This document shows, piece after piece, positions 16,991 through 26,307 of a stretch of 64,000 bases of DNA. Position 1 is the stretch's first letter. Each line of letters begins with the position of its first letter. The position numbers and the translations under genes were made by a program. Source of the stretch: Arthrobacter sp. StoSoilB22 (GTDB lineage: Bacteria > Actinomycetota > Actinomycetes > Actinomycetales > Micrococcaceae); assembly GCF_019977315.1 (NCBI RefSeq), contig NZ_AP024652.1:3410001-3474000 (forward strand), in the 5' to 3' direction. The notes under the pieces are model-generated. The model was not told the origin of the DNA. It saw nothing but the letters and a program-made list of their open reading frames with translations, and searched no databases.

Positions 16991-18180
16991 TTTCCGCTCT
17001 CCTCTCGTGCGAGTTCGCTGGCGAGCAGCTCGGACTGTTCTTTCAACTGCGGGGTTTGCTTGGCGAAGACGTACTTGAAGAGGTCCAGCGGCTGGACGGG
17101 AACATCTTCGCCCAGGCCTTCACGGAGCTGGGTGGCGACGGCTTCAGCATGCGAGGCAATACGCTCCGAAGCGGCGGAATCCAGCAGTCCCTTATCAGTG
17201 AGGTACGACTTCATGCGTGCCAGCGGATCCTTGGCCTGCCATTCGGCAACTTCGCTGTCCGGGCGGTAGCGGGTGGCGTCGTCGGCGTTGGTGTGGGCCT
17301 GCATGCGGTAGGTGTGGGCTTCGATCAGGAGCGGGCCGGAGCCTTCGCGGGCCAGCTTCACGGCCCGGTCCATCACGGCGAGCAGTGCCACGAGGTCGTT
17401 GCCGTCAACGCGCTCACCGGCCATGCCGTAGCCAACAGCCTTGTGGGCCAGCGACGGAGCCACGGACTGGTGGCTGAGCGGCACGGAGATGGCGTACTTG
17501 TTGTTCTGCACGAAGAAGATGACGGGCAGGTGGAAGACGGCGGCGAAGTTCAGTGCCTCGTGGAAGTCGCCTTCGCTGGTGGCGCCGTCGCCGCACATGG
17601 CCATAACCACAGTGTTTTCTCCGCGCAGCTTGGCAGCGTGGGCGACGCCGACGGCGTGGAGCAGCTGGGTGGTCAGCGGGGTGCACTGGATGCCGACGTT
17701 GTGCGCGCTGGGGTCGTACCCGCCGTGCCAGTCGCCGCGGAAGATGGTCATCACCTCAACGGGATCCACCCCGCGGGTCATGACGGCGACGGCGTCACGG
17801 TAGGTGGGGAACAGCCAGTCGCCTTCGCTCAGGCACATGGCGGCTGCAACCTGGCAAGCTTCCTGGCCGTGGCTTGAGGGGTAGACGGCCATGCGGCCCT
17901 GCCGGACCAGCGCAGAGTTCTGATCGTTGACGCGGCGTCCGACGACGAGCTGCTCGTACGCGGCCAGCAGTTCAGCATCGCTGGGTGTGGGGTATTCGTG
18001 GCCGGGTTCGGTGCCTTGCTCGTCATGGGAGCGGAGGGTGCCGTCCGGGTTCACCATTTGGATCTGGTGCCGGGCGGGGAGCATGTAGTCCTCAACGCTG
18101 ATGCCGAATTTTGTCCGAACGTCAGCAGCTTGGTCCTCTACCGCCGTTTCCGGCGCAGAGTGATCTGCGTGGATCGTCAT
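16987..18180 (-). CDS. bkdA: 2-oxoacid dehydrogenase E1 alpha subunit
   Basis: A 397-residue thiamine-diphosphate-binding E1alpha. The ThDP motif runs from GDGATSEGDFHEALNFA to VQNNKYAIS (GDG...NN), and AHTYRMQAHTNADD is the conserved phosphorylation-loop-like region. High-G+C actinobacteria use a single-chain AceE for pyruvate, so an alpha/beta E1 here is best read as the branched-chain ketoacid enzyme; a pyruvate or broad-specificity role cannot be excluded. It is the first gene of the operon and is divergent from an Lrp/AsnC regulator. Confidence 0.92.
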   Translation of the reverse strand: MTIHADHSAPETAVEDQAADVRTKFGISVEDYMLPARHQIQMVNPDGTLRSHDEQGTEPGHEYPTPSDAELLAAYEQLVVGRRVNDQNSALVRQGRMAVYPSSHGQEACQVAAAMCLSEGDWLFPTYRDAVAVMTRGVDPVEVMTIFRGDWHGGYDPSAHNVGIQCTPLTTQLLHAVGVAHAAKLRGENTVVMAMCGDGATSEGDFHEALNFAAVFHLPVIFFVQNNKYAISVPLSHQSVAPSLAHKAVGYGMAGERVDGNDLVALLAVMDRAVKLAREGSGPLLIEAHTYRMQAHTNADDATRYRPDSEVAEWQAKDPLARMKSYLTDKGLLDSAASERIASHAEAVATQLREGLGEDVPVQPLDLFKYVFAKQTPQLKEQSELLASELAREESGK

Positions 18181-18296
18181 TGGTCCGTCCTTCTCTAGCC
18201 ACTATGTGCTTCCAGTATGTTCCCCGGCTCTGTTTCGTATCCAGCTTTCCGCCAAATCATGGAAGCCATTGCCTAAACTGGGTACTCTGAAAGACG

Positions 18297-18306
18297 AATT
18301 GCAATT
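18297..18306. promoter_or_regulatory. Candidate Lrp-type operator between regulator and bkd operon
   Basis: AATTGCAATT at 18297-18306 is a perfect 10-bp A+T-rich palindrome in the 171-bp region between the divergent bkdA and Lrp/AsnC starts, in otherwise G+C-rich DNA. Lrp-family proteins favour such sites. This is an inference from position and symmetry only. Confidence 0.45.
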
Positions 18307-18351
18307 GTGAGCTGGGTAACGTGCCCGTGCTGTAGACGAATTGGAGAGCCC

Positions 18352-18816
18352 GTGAGCGAGGCCGAGGCGGAGCAGACCGCCGTACCGCTGGACAGTGTGG
18401 ACCGGGACATCATCCGCGAGCTGACCACCGACGGGCGAATGTCCATCACTCAGGTGGCAGAGAACGTCCACATCAGCCGCGCCCACGCCTACTCCCGGAT
18501 CGCGCGGCTCACGGGTGAGGGCGTACTGACCAAGTTCACGGCGCTGGTAGATCCCATCAAGGCGGGCCTGCGGTCCTCTGCGTACGTGACGTTGAAGGTT
18601 CAGCAGCATTCCTGGCGCGAATTGAAGGAACAGCTGCGGGCCATCCCGGAGATTCACCACATCGCTTTGGTGGGCGGCGACTTCGACGTCATTCTCTTGG
18701 TCCGCGCCACGGACAACATCCACCTCCGCCGCGTCATCTTCGATCAGTTGCAGTCCATGGACGGCATCCTGGACACCCAAACGTTCCTGGTGTTCGAGGA
18801 CGTCGATACCCGGTGA
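18352..18816 (+). CDS. Lrp/AsnC family transcriptional regulator
   Basis: A 154-residue regulator from a GTG at 18352 (GGAGAG upstream). The N-terminal helix-turn-helix reads LDSVDRDIIRELTTDGRMSITQVAENVHISRAHAYSRIARLTGEGVLTKF. The C-terminal half is the RAM ligand-binding domain (YVTLKVQQHSWRELKEQLRAIPEIHHIALVGGDFDVILLVRA). Its divergent position suggests it controls the bkd operon, as BkdR-type Lrp regulators do elsewhere, with a branched-chain amino or keto acid as effector. Confidence 0.88.
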   Translation: MSEAEAEQTAVPLDSVDRDIIRELTTDGRMSITQVAENVHISRAHAYSRIARLTGEGVLTKFTALVDPIKAGLRSSAYVTLKVQQHSWRELKEQLRAIPEIHHIALVGGDFDVILLVRATDNIHLRRVIFDQLQSMDGILDTQTFLVFEDVDTR

Positions 18817-19361
18817 CCTTCAGACGAAAGCTCGCCTGGACGCTGGCGTCTTGCGTCTTGGCGGGTGTCCTGTGGCTGATCGCTGCCTTCCAGCTCTTCC
18901 ACAACCCGCCCCACGCCACACCCCAACAGACCGACGCGATTGTGGTGCTGGGCGGCATGAGCAACGAACGGCTCCCGGTGGGCCTCGCCCTGCGGGATCA
19001 GTTGGGCATCCAGGACCTGGTGGTTGTCACCACCGGCCTGCCCGCCAACGCCGGCTCGGACAAGTTTTGTGAAGAGCACGACGGCGCCACTCACCTGGAC
19101 TGCTTCCGTCCGGACCCGCTGAACACCAGAGGCGAAGCCGCCCGACTTCGGGACCTCGCAGCGGAACGAGGCTGGACGTCAGTGATCGTGGTGACGTCCC
19201 ATTACCACGTCCAGCGGGCCGGCACCCTGATGAAGCAATGCATCGCTGCCGACGTGACGATGGTGGGTACAGAGCCGGAGCTCTCCCCCGCGGCTTGGGT
19301 GTGGCGATTCGTGGTGGAAACGGGTGGCTTGTTGGATGTGTGGGTGCGGCCGGAATGCTGA
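18813..19361 (+). CDS. YdcF family protein (DUF218)
   Basis: A 182-residue protein with one N-terminal membrane segment (LAWTLASCVLAGVLWLIAAF) and the YdcF/DUF218 domain. It shows TDAIVVLGG near the start, DPLNTRGEAARLRDLA in the middle and the conserved VVTSHYHVQRA. Its GTG start overlaps the TGA of the Lrp gene (GTGA), so the two are coupled. Relatives include SanA and ElyC and are linked to envelope homeostasis; the reaction is unknown. Confidence 0.85.
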   Translation: MTFRRKLAWTLASCVLAGVLWLIAAFQLFHNPPHATPQQTDAIVVLGGMSNERLPVGLALRDQLGIQDLVVVTTGLPANAGSDKFCEEHDGATHLDCFRPDPLNTRGEAARLRDLAAERGWTSVIVVTSHYHVQRAGTLMKQCIAADVTMVGTEPELSPAAWVWRFVVETGGLLDVWVRPEC

Positions 19362-19766
19362 GTGGGCTGCGCACTTCTGGTGGCTTGTGAACGGCGGCGA
19401 CCTGTTCTCGCTGCTCCCTTGACGCGGCGGATCGGAAGATCACCATCCACATTGCATGCTGGAGATACGGCACAAACGCCGAGTGCCCGAGGCCGCGGAA
19501 TCCGGCACCGTAGCGCTGGTCTACGGCCCACTCATAATGGGCAGTAGTCGGACTCATGACTCATTCGTGTGATGCCAGTCACAAAAGGGTGGGTTGCGGG
19601 TCATTATTCGGTTATTGACGCTTCTGCACGTAACAGAAAGTGATCCTCGACAGGAGAACGCGAGGCCAGCTCCTCTACGGGTAGAATCATGAGGACCGCA
19701 GGAAATGCCGTGCTGGGGACATGCCTCACGGCAGGTTTTCATAAATGCGAAATAGGGGGCCATGGT
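19362..19766. other. Intergenic region ahead of the exopolysaccharide genes
   Basis: About 400 bp without a convincing gene. It probably holds the promoter of the exopolysaccharide operon. TTGACG at about 19616 is the best -35-like element, but I see no matching -10 and no clear operator. Confidence 0.5.
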
Positions 19767-21263
19767 TTGGATCTTCGCGACTATCTTCGAATCCTTCGCC
19801 GAAATTGGATATTAGTTGTTGCCATGTCGCTAGCAGGACTAGCCGTGGGTGGCGGGGTTTCCATCGCAGCGAAGCCGACCTACACAGCTGAAACTCAACT
19901 GTTCGTTGCCATCCAGAGCTCCGGATCCGTTCAGGAACTGCAGCAAGGAAACACCTTCAGTCAGGCTCGTGTTCAGTCGTACGTAAAGACAGTTGCAACA
20001 CCAGTCGTCTTACAGCCGGCCATTGATGCTCTGGGCTTGGATATTACGCCCAAAGAACTGAGCCAGCGGGTGAAGACTTCCTCCGATCTCAACACCGTAC
20101 TAATCAACATTGAAGTATCAGACTCCTCACCGGTTCAGGCTGCGGCCATTGCCCAGGCTATATCCTCAAGCCTTGTCAATGCTGTTGACACCCTTGAACG
20201 ACCGAAGGCCGGAGGAACTTCCCCCATCAGCCTCTCGGTCATTTCGCCTGCGGTTGCTCCAACGTCCCCTTCAGGCCCCAATACGAAACTGAATCTAGCC
20301 GTTGGCCTTCTGGTCGGTTTGGCCTCCGGCTTAGGGATTGCCGCACTTCGCTCTCTGCTCGACACCCGGATCAAGAGTGAAGTGGACCTCCGGGCAGTTA
20401 GCGACGAGCCCCTGCTCGGTGGCATAGCGTTCGAAGCCGATGCTGAAAAGAAACCACTACTCACGCAGGCCGCATTTCAAAGCCCTCGCGCAGAGTCCTT
20501 CCGTCAACTGAGAACTAACCTGCAGTTCGCGAACGTTTCTGGTCACGCTAAGAGCTTCGTCGTAACATCCAGCCTTCCTGGCGAGGGCAAGAGCACTACT
20601 GCCATTAATCTAGCGATCTCCTTGGCAGAGGCGGGACAGAGTGTTTGCCTCATAGACGCTGACCTCCGGAGACCCATGGTTGCCGAATATCTCGGCCTCG
20701 AGCGAAGTGCGGGCTTAACAACAGCGTTGGTGGGCTCAGCTGATGTTAATGACCTACTACAGCCTTGGGGCGCAAACGACCTGTATGTACTCGCCTCGGG
20801 ACAGATACCTCCGAACCCCAGTGAACTGCTGGGCTCCGATGATATGAGAGTCCTCATACAGCGCTTAGAGAGCGTCTTCGATACGCTGATCATCGATGCG
20901 CCACCCTTGCTGCCAGTAACTGACGCGGCAGTTCTCTCCCAACACGCCGGGGGTGTCGTAGTCGTCGTAGGAGCGCAGAAGACGAGATCCCAAGACCTAA
21001 CCAAGTCGCTAGCAGCTTTGCAACTCGTCGAAGCGAACATTCTCGGGGTCGTACTCAATCGCCTTCCGACCAAGGGGCCGGATGCATATGCCTACTCCTA
21101 CGCGAACTATGAAAGCCACCGCCCCGCTGATGAAACCACTCCGATGCGAGGCTCGAAAGTCTTCCCGGCCGCACTCGTCAATAACTCTGTGCCTCGCACC
21201 CCCCAGACATCAACGAGCTCAGTAGGCGCCGACCAAGAGTCGAAGCGTTCCAGCGTCAGCTAA
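19767..21263 (+). CDS. Wzz-type chain-length regulator fused to BY-type tyrosine kinase
   Basis: A 498-residue protein starting at TTG 19767 with AGGGGG seven bases upstream; this gives the typical N-terminus (M)DLRDYLRILRRNW. Residues 1-190 are the Wzz domain, with membrane segments near 15-35 and 175-200. The kinase domain follows: Walker A LPGEGKST (about 270), Walker A' VCLIDADLRRP (about 295) and Walker B TLIIDAPPLLPVTD (about 375). The C-terminus has Tyr-rich YAYSYANYESHRP, likely autophosphorylation sites. It controls polymer length and export in Wzx/Wzy-dependent polysaccharide assembly. No cognate tyrosine phosphatase is seen in the window. Confidence 0.92.
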   Translation: MDLRDYLRILRRNWILVVAMSLAGLAVGGGVSIAAKPTYTAETQLFVAIQSSGSVQELQQGNTFSQARVQSYVKTVATPVVLQPAIDALGLDITPKELSQRVKTSSDLNTVLINIEVSDSSPVQAAAIAQAISSSLVNAVDTLERPKAGGTSPISLSVISPAVAPTSPSGPNTKLNLAVGLLVGLASGLGIAALRSLLDTRIKSEVDLRAVSDEPLLGGIAFEADAEKKPLLTQAAFQSPRAESFRQLRTNLQFANVSGHAKSFVVTSSLPGEGKSTTAINLAISLAEAGQSVCLIDADLRRPMVAEYLGLERSAGLTTALVGSADVNDLLQPWGANDLYVLASGQIPPNPSELLGSDDMRVLIQRLESVFDTLIIDAPPLLPVTDAAVLSQHAGGVVVVVGAQKTRSQDLTKSLAALQLVEANILGVVLNRLPTKGPDAYAYSYANYESHRPADETTPMRGSKVFPAALVNNSVPRTPQTSTSSVGADQESKRSSVS

Positions 21264-21365
21264 GAGCAAATCTGCCCGAGCGTAGGGCATCGGCAAACGC
21301 CAGGGACAAACAAGGTTCATGCGTGGCTAGTCCATGGGACTACGTGAAACGAAAGTGACTTCAAC

Positions 21366-22451
21366 ATGCCTACGGCACAAAAACGGCAGCCGAAAGTGGC
21401 ACGCACCCTAATCGTTGTGCCTTGGCTGGAAGGCGGAGGTGCCCAAGGTGCCTTGGAGGGAATTCTTGGTCAGCTTCCGGTTCAAGACTCGACATTGCTA
21501 ATCCTGTTTGGCGGCAACCGCAATCATGATCCAGTAAAAAAACTAGTCCACAAAACGATCGAGCTGGGTCTTCCAAGGAATCCACTGGGAGTCCTGAAAG
21601 CCGCCCTGCAGATCCGCGGATACGTCCGCGACAGCAACCGCATATATTCACTCATGCGTGGTAGCCATCTGGTGCTTGGCTTGCTGCCCGCCCGAGCCTT
21701 TGCAGGTAGACGTCTTGCAGCCAGCTTCCACCAACTGCCATCCACAGACTCAGTTGGCATCCAAGGCAAGGTTGAAGACGTACTAGTGAAGCGTGGTGTA
21801 CGGCGTGCCGGACTGATCACGGCGCCATCCAATCGCGCTGTGCGGGAATTGATTGGCGCAGGATTCGGCGACTCGCGGACTGTCAAAATCGAACACAACA
21901 TCATAAAATCAGTGGCCAATCCACCAGTTCCACCTCGGACCGGCACTTTGGAATCCGTGCGTCTTGTGTTCGCAGGCAGAATCTCGAAACAAAAAGGCCT
22001 TGACCGCCTCCCAGAACTACTGAAAAACGTTAAAGTACCGGTTCATATCCGATGCCTCGGCGATGGTGAGGAAAAGCGAAGCGTCACTGACCTGCACAAG
22101 AATCTAAATCCCATCCATACCTTCGAGGTCCTTTCCCACGTGGACGATGTGGCATCACATCTGGACTGGTCCGATGCGGTGATCATGCCGAGTCGCTGGG
22201 AACTGAACCCCTTGGTCGTTTGGGAAGCCCGCGCACGAGGACGGGCCACAATCGGAAGCCGCATCGAGGCTTTCCAGGACCTCGAAAAGAATGGCCCGAT
22301 GTGGCTATTTGGAGATGCGAATGAGTTCGAAGAAATCGTATCGACGCTCGCAACTCGACCTGACGTTCGAGTCATGGCCTTTGACGAAGCGTTGGAATCA
22401 TCACAGAACCTGAACACGAGGAGTTCAATTGTCGACTACCTGGGAAGCTAG
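21366..22451 (+). CDS. Glycosyltransferase, GT4-like (GT-B fold)
   Basis: A 361-residue glycosyltransferase. The GT-B C-terminal half contains VRLVFAGRISKQKGLDRLPELL and PSRWELNPLVVWEARARG, a form of the E-x7-E donor-sugar motif (E-L-N-P-L-V-V-W-E). It has no membrane segment and probably acts on the cytoplasmic face of the membrane. It adds a sugar to the lipid-linked repeat unit of the exopolysaccharide; donor and linkage are unknown. Its 3' end overlaps the pyruvyl transferase by 23 bp. Confidence 0.85.
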   Translation: MPTAQKRQPKVARTLIVVPWLEGGGAQGALEGILGQLPVQDSTLLILFGGNRNHDPVKKLVHKTIELGLPRNPLGVLKAALQIRGYVRDSNRIYSLMRGSHLVLGLLPARAFAGRRLAASFHQLPSTDSVGIQGKVEDVLVKRGVRRAGLITAPSNRAVRELIGAGFGDSRTVKIEHNIIKSVANPPVPPRTGTLESVRLVFAGRISKQKGLDRLPELLKNVKVPVHIRCLGDGEEKRSVTDLHKNLNPIHTFEVLSHVDDVASHLDWSDAVIMPSRWELNPLVVWEARARGRATIGSRIEAFQDLEKNGPMWLFGDANEFEEIVSTLATRPDVRVMAFDEALESSQNLNTRSSIVDYLGS

Positions 22452-23580
22452 CTCACCACGAGTTCTTTTACTGCACGCTTACAGCCCGAAGAACTCCGGT
22501 GATGGGCTGCTGGTCGAACTAGCAAAAGCTACAGTACTCCGCGCTTTGGACAACGCAGACTTCCGCGTAATAGCTTCTGAGGCAAGCGCCTTTGAAGGTG
22601 ATGAATACGTCCAGTGGCGTGATCGCTTCTTGAGCAAGTCCACACGCATTCCCCGTCGTGCAGCGATGTTGGCAACCGGCTTTCTTGGACCCTGTAATGA
22701 GATCAAAGAGCTAGCAGAACAAGCGGATCTCATCGTCGCAGTCGGCGGAGGATACCTTCGTGGCGGTAGCATCGGCCCAGCCATCAAGAGCTGGGGCGCT
22801 CACTACGGCCAACTTAAATTGGCTGCTCGGTATGGACATAAAGCTATTTACCTCTCGCAGAGCATAGGCCCTTTCAAGGGGGTTTATAAGCGTGCAGTAG
22901 CGCGCCAACTGGCCAAAATACGGACGGTCTGCGTTAGGGACGACAGGTCCCTGTCGGAGTTCGCAAGCGTAGCGTCTGTTTTAAGAATGCCAGACCTAGC
23001 TGTTCTCGAGCTTGCTCGCCAACCCAGGCCTTCAGGGGTATCCACCCCTTTGTCGGACGACCCTGTAATCGTCGCACGTGAACTTTCGAGGCCTCGCCGC
23101 TACTACGAACTTCTCGACGAGGCTAGCAAATCCAAGCAGTTCGAGTGGGCCCTTCAATCGACGGGTGGGGGCAATGACGATCTTCCTCTGACTCAGCGCC
23201 TAGGCACAAGAACTCCGCGCCCAATGGCTGAAGTCTTGGCCGATGAATCGCCGCGCATCGTTGTTAGCACCCGCCTGCATGGCGCACTATCATCACTGAT
23301 AGCCGGCTTCCCTGCGATCCATCTCAGTTATGAACGAAAAGGGTGGGGTGCATATGAGGACATCGGCTTAGATGACTTCGTACTAAATGCACGTGATGCG
23401 ACACTGGCTCAAGTGGACGCGCTCATGCAACGAATACTTGGGAATCCAGACGCTTTTTGGAGTCTCATCGAGACAAAAAAGGCTGAAATCCGTTCAACGG
23501 AGAATTACCTGCTCGACGTCATTTCTTCCGTTGTAAACGGATCACAGCAGTCGGCCACCAGATCCTGGGAGGCTTCGTGA
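22429..23580 (+). CDS. Polysaccharide pyruvyl transferase family protein
   Basis: A 383-residue protein starting at TTG 22429 with GAGGAG eight bases upstream, inside the end of the preceding gene. Family signs are the N-terminal HAYSPKNSGDGLLVELA, DLIVAVGGGYLRGG in the middle, YLSQSIGPFKG, and the conserved C-terminal STRLHGALSSLIAGFP then SYERKGWGAYEDIG. Such enzymes transfer pyruvate from phosphoenolpyruvate to a sugar as a ketal, giving the polymer negative charge. Confidence 0.87.
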   Translation: MSTTWEASSPRVLLLHAYSPKNSGDGLLVELAKATVLRALDNADFRVIASEASAFEGDEYVQWRDRFLSKSTRIPRRAAMLATGFLGPCNEIKELAEQADLIVAVGGGYLRGGSIGPAIKSWGAHYGQLKLAARYGHKAIYLSQSIGPFKGVYKRAVARQLAKIRTVCVRDDRSLSEFASVASVLRMPDLAVLELARQPRPSGVSTPLSDDPVIVARELSRPRRYYELLDEASKSKQFEWALQSTGGGNDDLPLTQRLGTRTPRPMAEVLADESPRIVVSTRLHGALSSLIAGFPAIHLSYERKGWGAYEDIGLDDFVLNARDATLAQVDALMQRILGNPDAFWSLIETKKAEIRSTENYLLDVISSVVNGSQQSATRSWEAS

Positions 23581-24614
23581 AGGTCCTACATGTCACGGAA
23601 GCTATGGGCGGAGGTGTTCAGAACGCAATCTCGAAATACACCCATCTTCTGGCCTCTGACCAACACATCGTTTTCGGACGGCCCAGACCTGGTGAATCTG
23701 CGGGTGAGTTTGCGGCCAACACGCGTGTTATCGAGTACAGCGGCTCACTGATCAACTATCTGCTAAAGGTTCGCACCCTAGTAAAGAGCGAACGCCCCGA
23801 CGTCGTACATATTCACTCCAGTTTCGCAGGCTTGGCACGATTACTGGCACCTACAACGAGCCCGCTAGTCTACTCCCCACACTGCTACGCATTCGAGCGC
23901 CGTGACAAGTCACGAGTATGGCAGAAGGCATTAAGGCTGGCGGAGCAGATCCTGGCCGTCCGTCCACAGACCTTGGTTGCAGTCAGTCCGCACGAGGCCA
24001 GACTGGGTTCACTGCTCAACTCTCGCATGCCTGTTCATTTCGTGCCCAACGCAGTTCCCAAAATGAGCGCTGCCGTTGGGAAAGACGAACGCCCAAGCGT
24101 AACAATGGTGGGCCGAATCGGATGGCAAAAGGATCCCAACCTATTCGCTGAGGTAGCCGAGCTAGTAGGCGGCAATATTGATTTCGTTTGGGTCGGTGAC
24201 GGAGACCCCGAAATGAAAAAGCGGCTGCTTGAGGCTGGAGTCCGGGTCAGCGGGTGGGTAAGCCCCGAACAGGCTCGCCGCAAAGTGGCGGCATCCCATC
24301 TTTATGTCCACACAGGGGCCTGGGAAGCTGCGCCGATCTCAGCAATTGAGGCGGCCACCCTCGGCACTCCGGTCATCGCACGGGCCATCCCCACTATGAG
24401 CTCCCTGGGCTATTACACAGTTGCCGAGCCCGCTCACCGGATTGCCGAAAGCATCAGGACTTTCTTCTCGGATCCGGGCCACAAGCAGCTCGTAACTGAA
24501 ATGACGGAGGCGGTCGCTCGGAAACATACCGTAGAGGATGCCCGCCGAATCCTCGTGAGTGCGTACGACTCCGCCATAGGAACGCACCAGCATCGCCGCA
24601 GCCAAGGGGCATGA
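23577..24614 (+). CDS. Glycosyltransferase family 4
   Basis: A 345-residue GT-B enzyme. The GTG start overlaps the previous TGA (GTGA). The N-terminal VLHVTEAMGGGVQNAISKY is the glycine-rich acceptor loop typical of GT4. The C-terminal half has VTMVGRIGWQKDPNLFAEVAELV, FVWVGDGD and EAAPISAIEAATLGTPVIA. It is part of the tightly packed exopolysaccharide operon. The specificity cannot be read. Confidence 0.9.
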   Translation: MKVLHVTEAMGGGVQNAISKYTHLLASDQHIVFGRPRPGESAGEFAANTRVIEYSGSLINYLLKVRTLVKSERPDVVHIHSSFAGLARLLAPTTSPLVYSPHCYAFERRDKSRVWQKALRLAEQILAVRPQTLVAVSPHEARLGSLLNSRMPVHFVPNAVPKMSAAVGKDERPSVTMVGRIGWQKDPNLFAEVAELVGGNIDFVWVGDGDPEMKKRLLEAGVRVSGWVSPEQARRKVAASHLYVHTGAWEAAPISAIEAATLGTPVIARAIPTMSSLGYYTVAEPAHRIAESIRTFFSDPGHKQLVTEMTEAVARKHTVEDARRILVSAYDSAIGTHQHRRSQGA

Positions 24615-24625
24615 AAGGCACCTTT

Positions 24626-25420
24626 ATGAAAATTAGTGTTATTACTATCGCATGGAACGATGTCGAGGGCCTCAAGAAGACAATTGCCAGCGTGAAGAGC
24701 CAGTCATGGCCTGACATCGAACATATTGTCGTTGATGGTGGGTCAACGGATGGTACTGCTGAGTATCTGGCCAGCCAGGATGGGTCTCTTCAATGGGTAA
24801 GTGAAAAAGATGATGGCCGCTACGATGCCATGAATAAGGGCGCAGGGATGGCCACGGGTTCCGTACTATGGTTCCTCCATTCTTCAGATACATTCCATTC
24901 TTCGGAATCTGCATCATTTGTGGCATCCAAATATGCTGAGACGGACTTCGAATGGGGCTACGGACTCAGCAACATCGTTCGGGAAACCTCATCCATCGGC
25001 GTTGGAGGGCAAGTACCGTTTGAACACGCACGTTTTCTAATTGGCGGACGCATCATCCCTCATCAGGCCACAGTTTTTTCTCGCAAGCTGTTCTGGGAGG
25101 TCGGAGGCTACGATACTAAATTCGGACTGACCGCCGATCAGTTGTTCATGATGGAGTGCTCCATGCGCTCCCTGCCAGCGGTGTGGACCGAGGTATTATG
25201 TGACTTCGACGCACTAGGGGCTGGTTCCACCAGAAACGCTTGGGCTCACTATAAGGACATGATTCGTGCCAGAAGTGTCGCGAATGTCCGAGTCACCCGA
25301 TCGGCCAAGATTGACAGCGCGTTATCCGTATTCTTTGCAGGTTTCACGATGCTTGAACGCCTACTGCGGAGACCCCTCCGGAGGGCTGAGCCGAGGCAAT
25401 TGACGGGAGACGCATCTTGA
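24626..25420 (+). CDS. Glycosyltransferase family 2
   Basis: A 264-residue GT-A enzyme, with the N-terminal ISVITIAWNDVEGLKKTIAS and VVDGGSTDGT typical of GT2. DDGRYDAMNKGAGMATGSVL resembles WcaE-like transferases of colanic acid loci. I take ATG 24626 (AAAGG seven bases upstream); an in-frame ATG at 24611 forms an ATGA overlap with the previous gene and is also possible. It is cytoplasmic or peripheral. Confidence 0.88.
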   Translation: MKISVITIAWNDVEGLKKTIASVKSQSWPDIEHIVVDGGSTDGTAEYLASQDGSLQWVSEKDDGRYDAMNKGAGMATGSVLWFLHSSDTFHSSESASFVASKYAETDFEWGYGLSNIVRETSSIGVGGQVPFEHARFLIGGRIIPHQATVFSRKLFWEVGGYDTKFGLTADQLFMMECSMRSLPAVWTEVLCDFDALGAGSTRNAWAHYKDMIRARSVANVRVTRSAKIDSALSVFFAGFTMLERLLRRPLRRAEPRQLTGDAS

Positions 25421-26298
25421 CCGCCGTAGATATAGTCACCGTAGTAATACCTGCCTACAACTCGCAGGATACGATTCGTCGAGCAATTGATAGCTGCCGC
25501 GCGATACAAGGATGCCGAATCTTGGTTGTCGACGACGGCTCCACGGATGCGACAGCATCTGTCGCCCGAGACGCTGGAGCTGAGGTGATCGCGCAAACCA
25601 ACGCCGGCGCATCCCAAGCTCGCCGTACTGGAATTAGCCACAGCACTACAGAGTTCATTGCCCTGCTAGATGCAGACGATGAACTCATACCTGCGGGCGT
25701 GACCGAATCACTCCGAATGCTTCAGTCGGACGCTGAACTGTGCGTGGTAGGCGGACGGGTGATTGGAGTCGATCCCAGCGGTCGCGAACAATTGCTCAAG
25801 CGCCACTACCGGAACGTGTCAACGGAAGACTTGCTCGCTACGGGGTTCGGACCTTGGCCGCCAGCTGCAGCTGTGATGCGACGGTCAGCCTTCGACCGCT
25901 CAGCTAGCCTTTTTATTCCTTCCTTGGAGACACGCTATGCCGAGGACTACGAATTAATAATCCGTCTGTCCATGGTTGGGCAAGTTGGAATGCACAATGA
26001 GCCAGCGACGAGATACCGGCTTTATGCAGGCAAATCCAGTCACGCACCAACGGCAGCTATAACGGACAAAGAGGCGATCAGGACGCACTATGCCTTTGCT
26101 ACTGGCGCAAAAGTGGAGCTGATGTCGCCTGCGGAAATCAAAGGCGCAGCGTACACTCGGGCCGCCAGATCTGCATGGGCAAACAACCGGAAGACGAGCG
26201 CGGCCCTGTGGACACTTCGATCAATTGCGGCTGCCCCAAGGCTGTTGCCGGGCAAGCTTTTGAAGCGGATTTGGCGTCCTGCCGCCATTAGGCAATAG
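25417..26298 (+). CDS. Glycosyltransferase family 2
   Basis: A 293-residue GT-A enzyme beginning at TTG 25417, which overlaps the TGA of the previous gene and follows GGGAGA. It has VTVVIPAYNSQDTIRRAIDS, LVVDDGSTDATASVA, NAGASQARRTGI and FIALLDADDEL with the metal-binding DxD. It is followed by the flippase after nine bases. Confidence 0.9.
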   Translation: MTAVDIVTVVIPAYNSQDTIRRAIDSCRAIQGCRILVVDDGSTDATASVARDAGAEVIAQTNAGASQARRTGISHSTTEFIALLDADDELIPAGVTESLRMLQSDAELCVVGGRVIGVDPSGREQLLKRHYRNVSTEDLLATGFGPWPPAAAVMRRSAFDRSASLFIPSLETRYAEDYELIIRLSMVGQVGMHNEPATRYRLYAGKSSHAPTAAITDKEAIRTHYAFATGAKVELMSPAEIKGAAYTRAARSAWANNRKTSAALWTLRSIAAAPRLLPGKLLKRIWRPAAIRQ

Positions 26299-26307
26299 GA
26301 ACTACAC

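Noticed and set aside
15914..17269. 451-codon open frame on the plus strand opposite E1 beta and E1 alpha
   Set aside because: A composition shadow: Gly/Val/His/Asp-rich with no domain, entirely opposite well-supported bkd genes.
18180..18352. Additional small gene before the Lrp regulator (start at 18307)
   Set aside because: The extra 15 residues are not Lrp-like and the GTG at 18352 has a better ribosome binding site.
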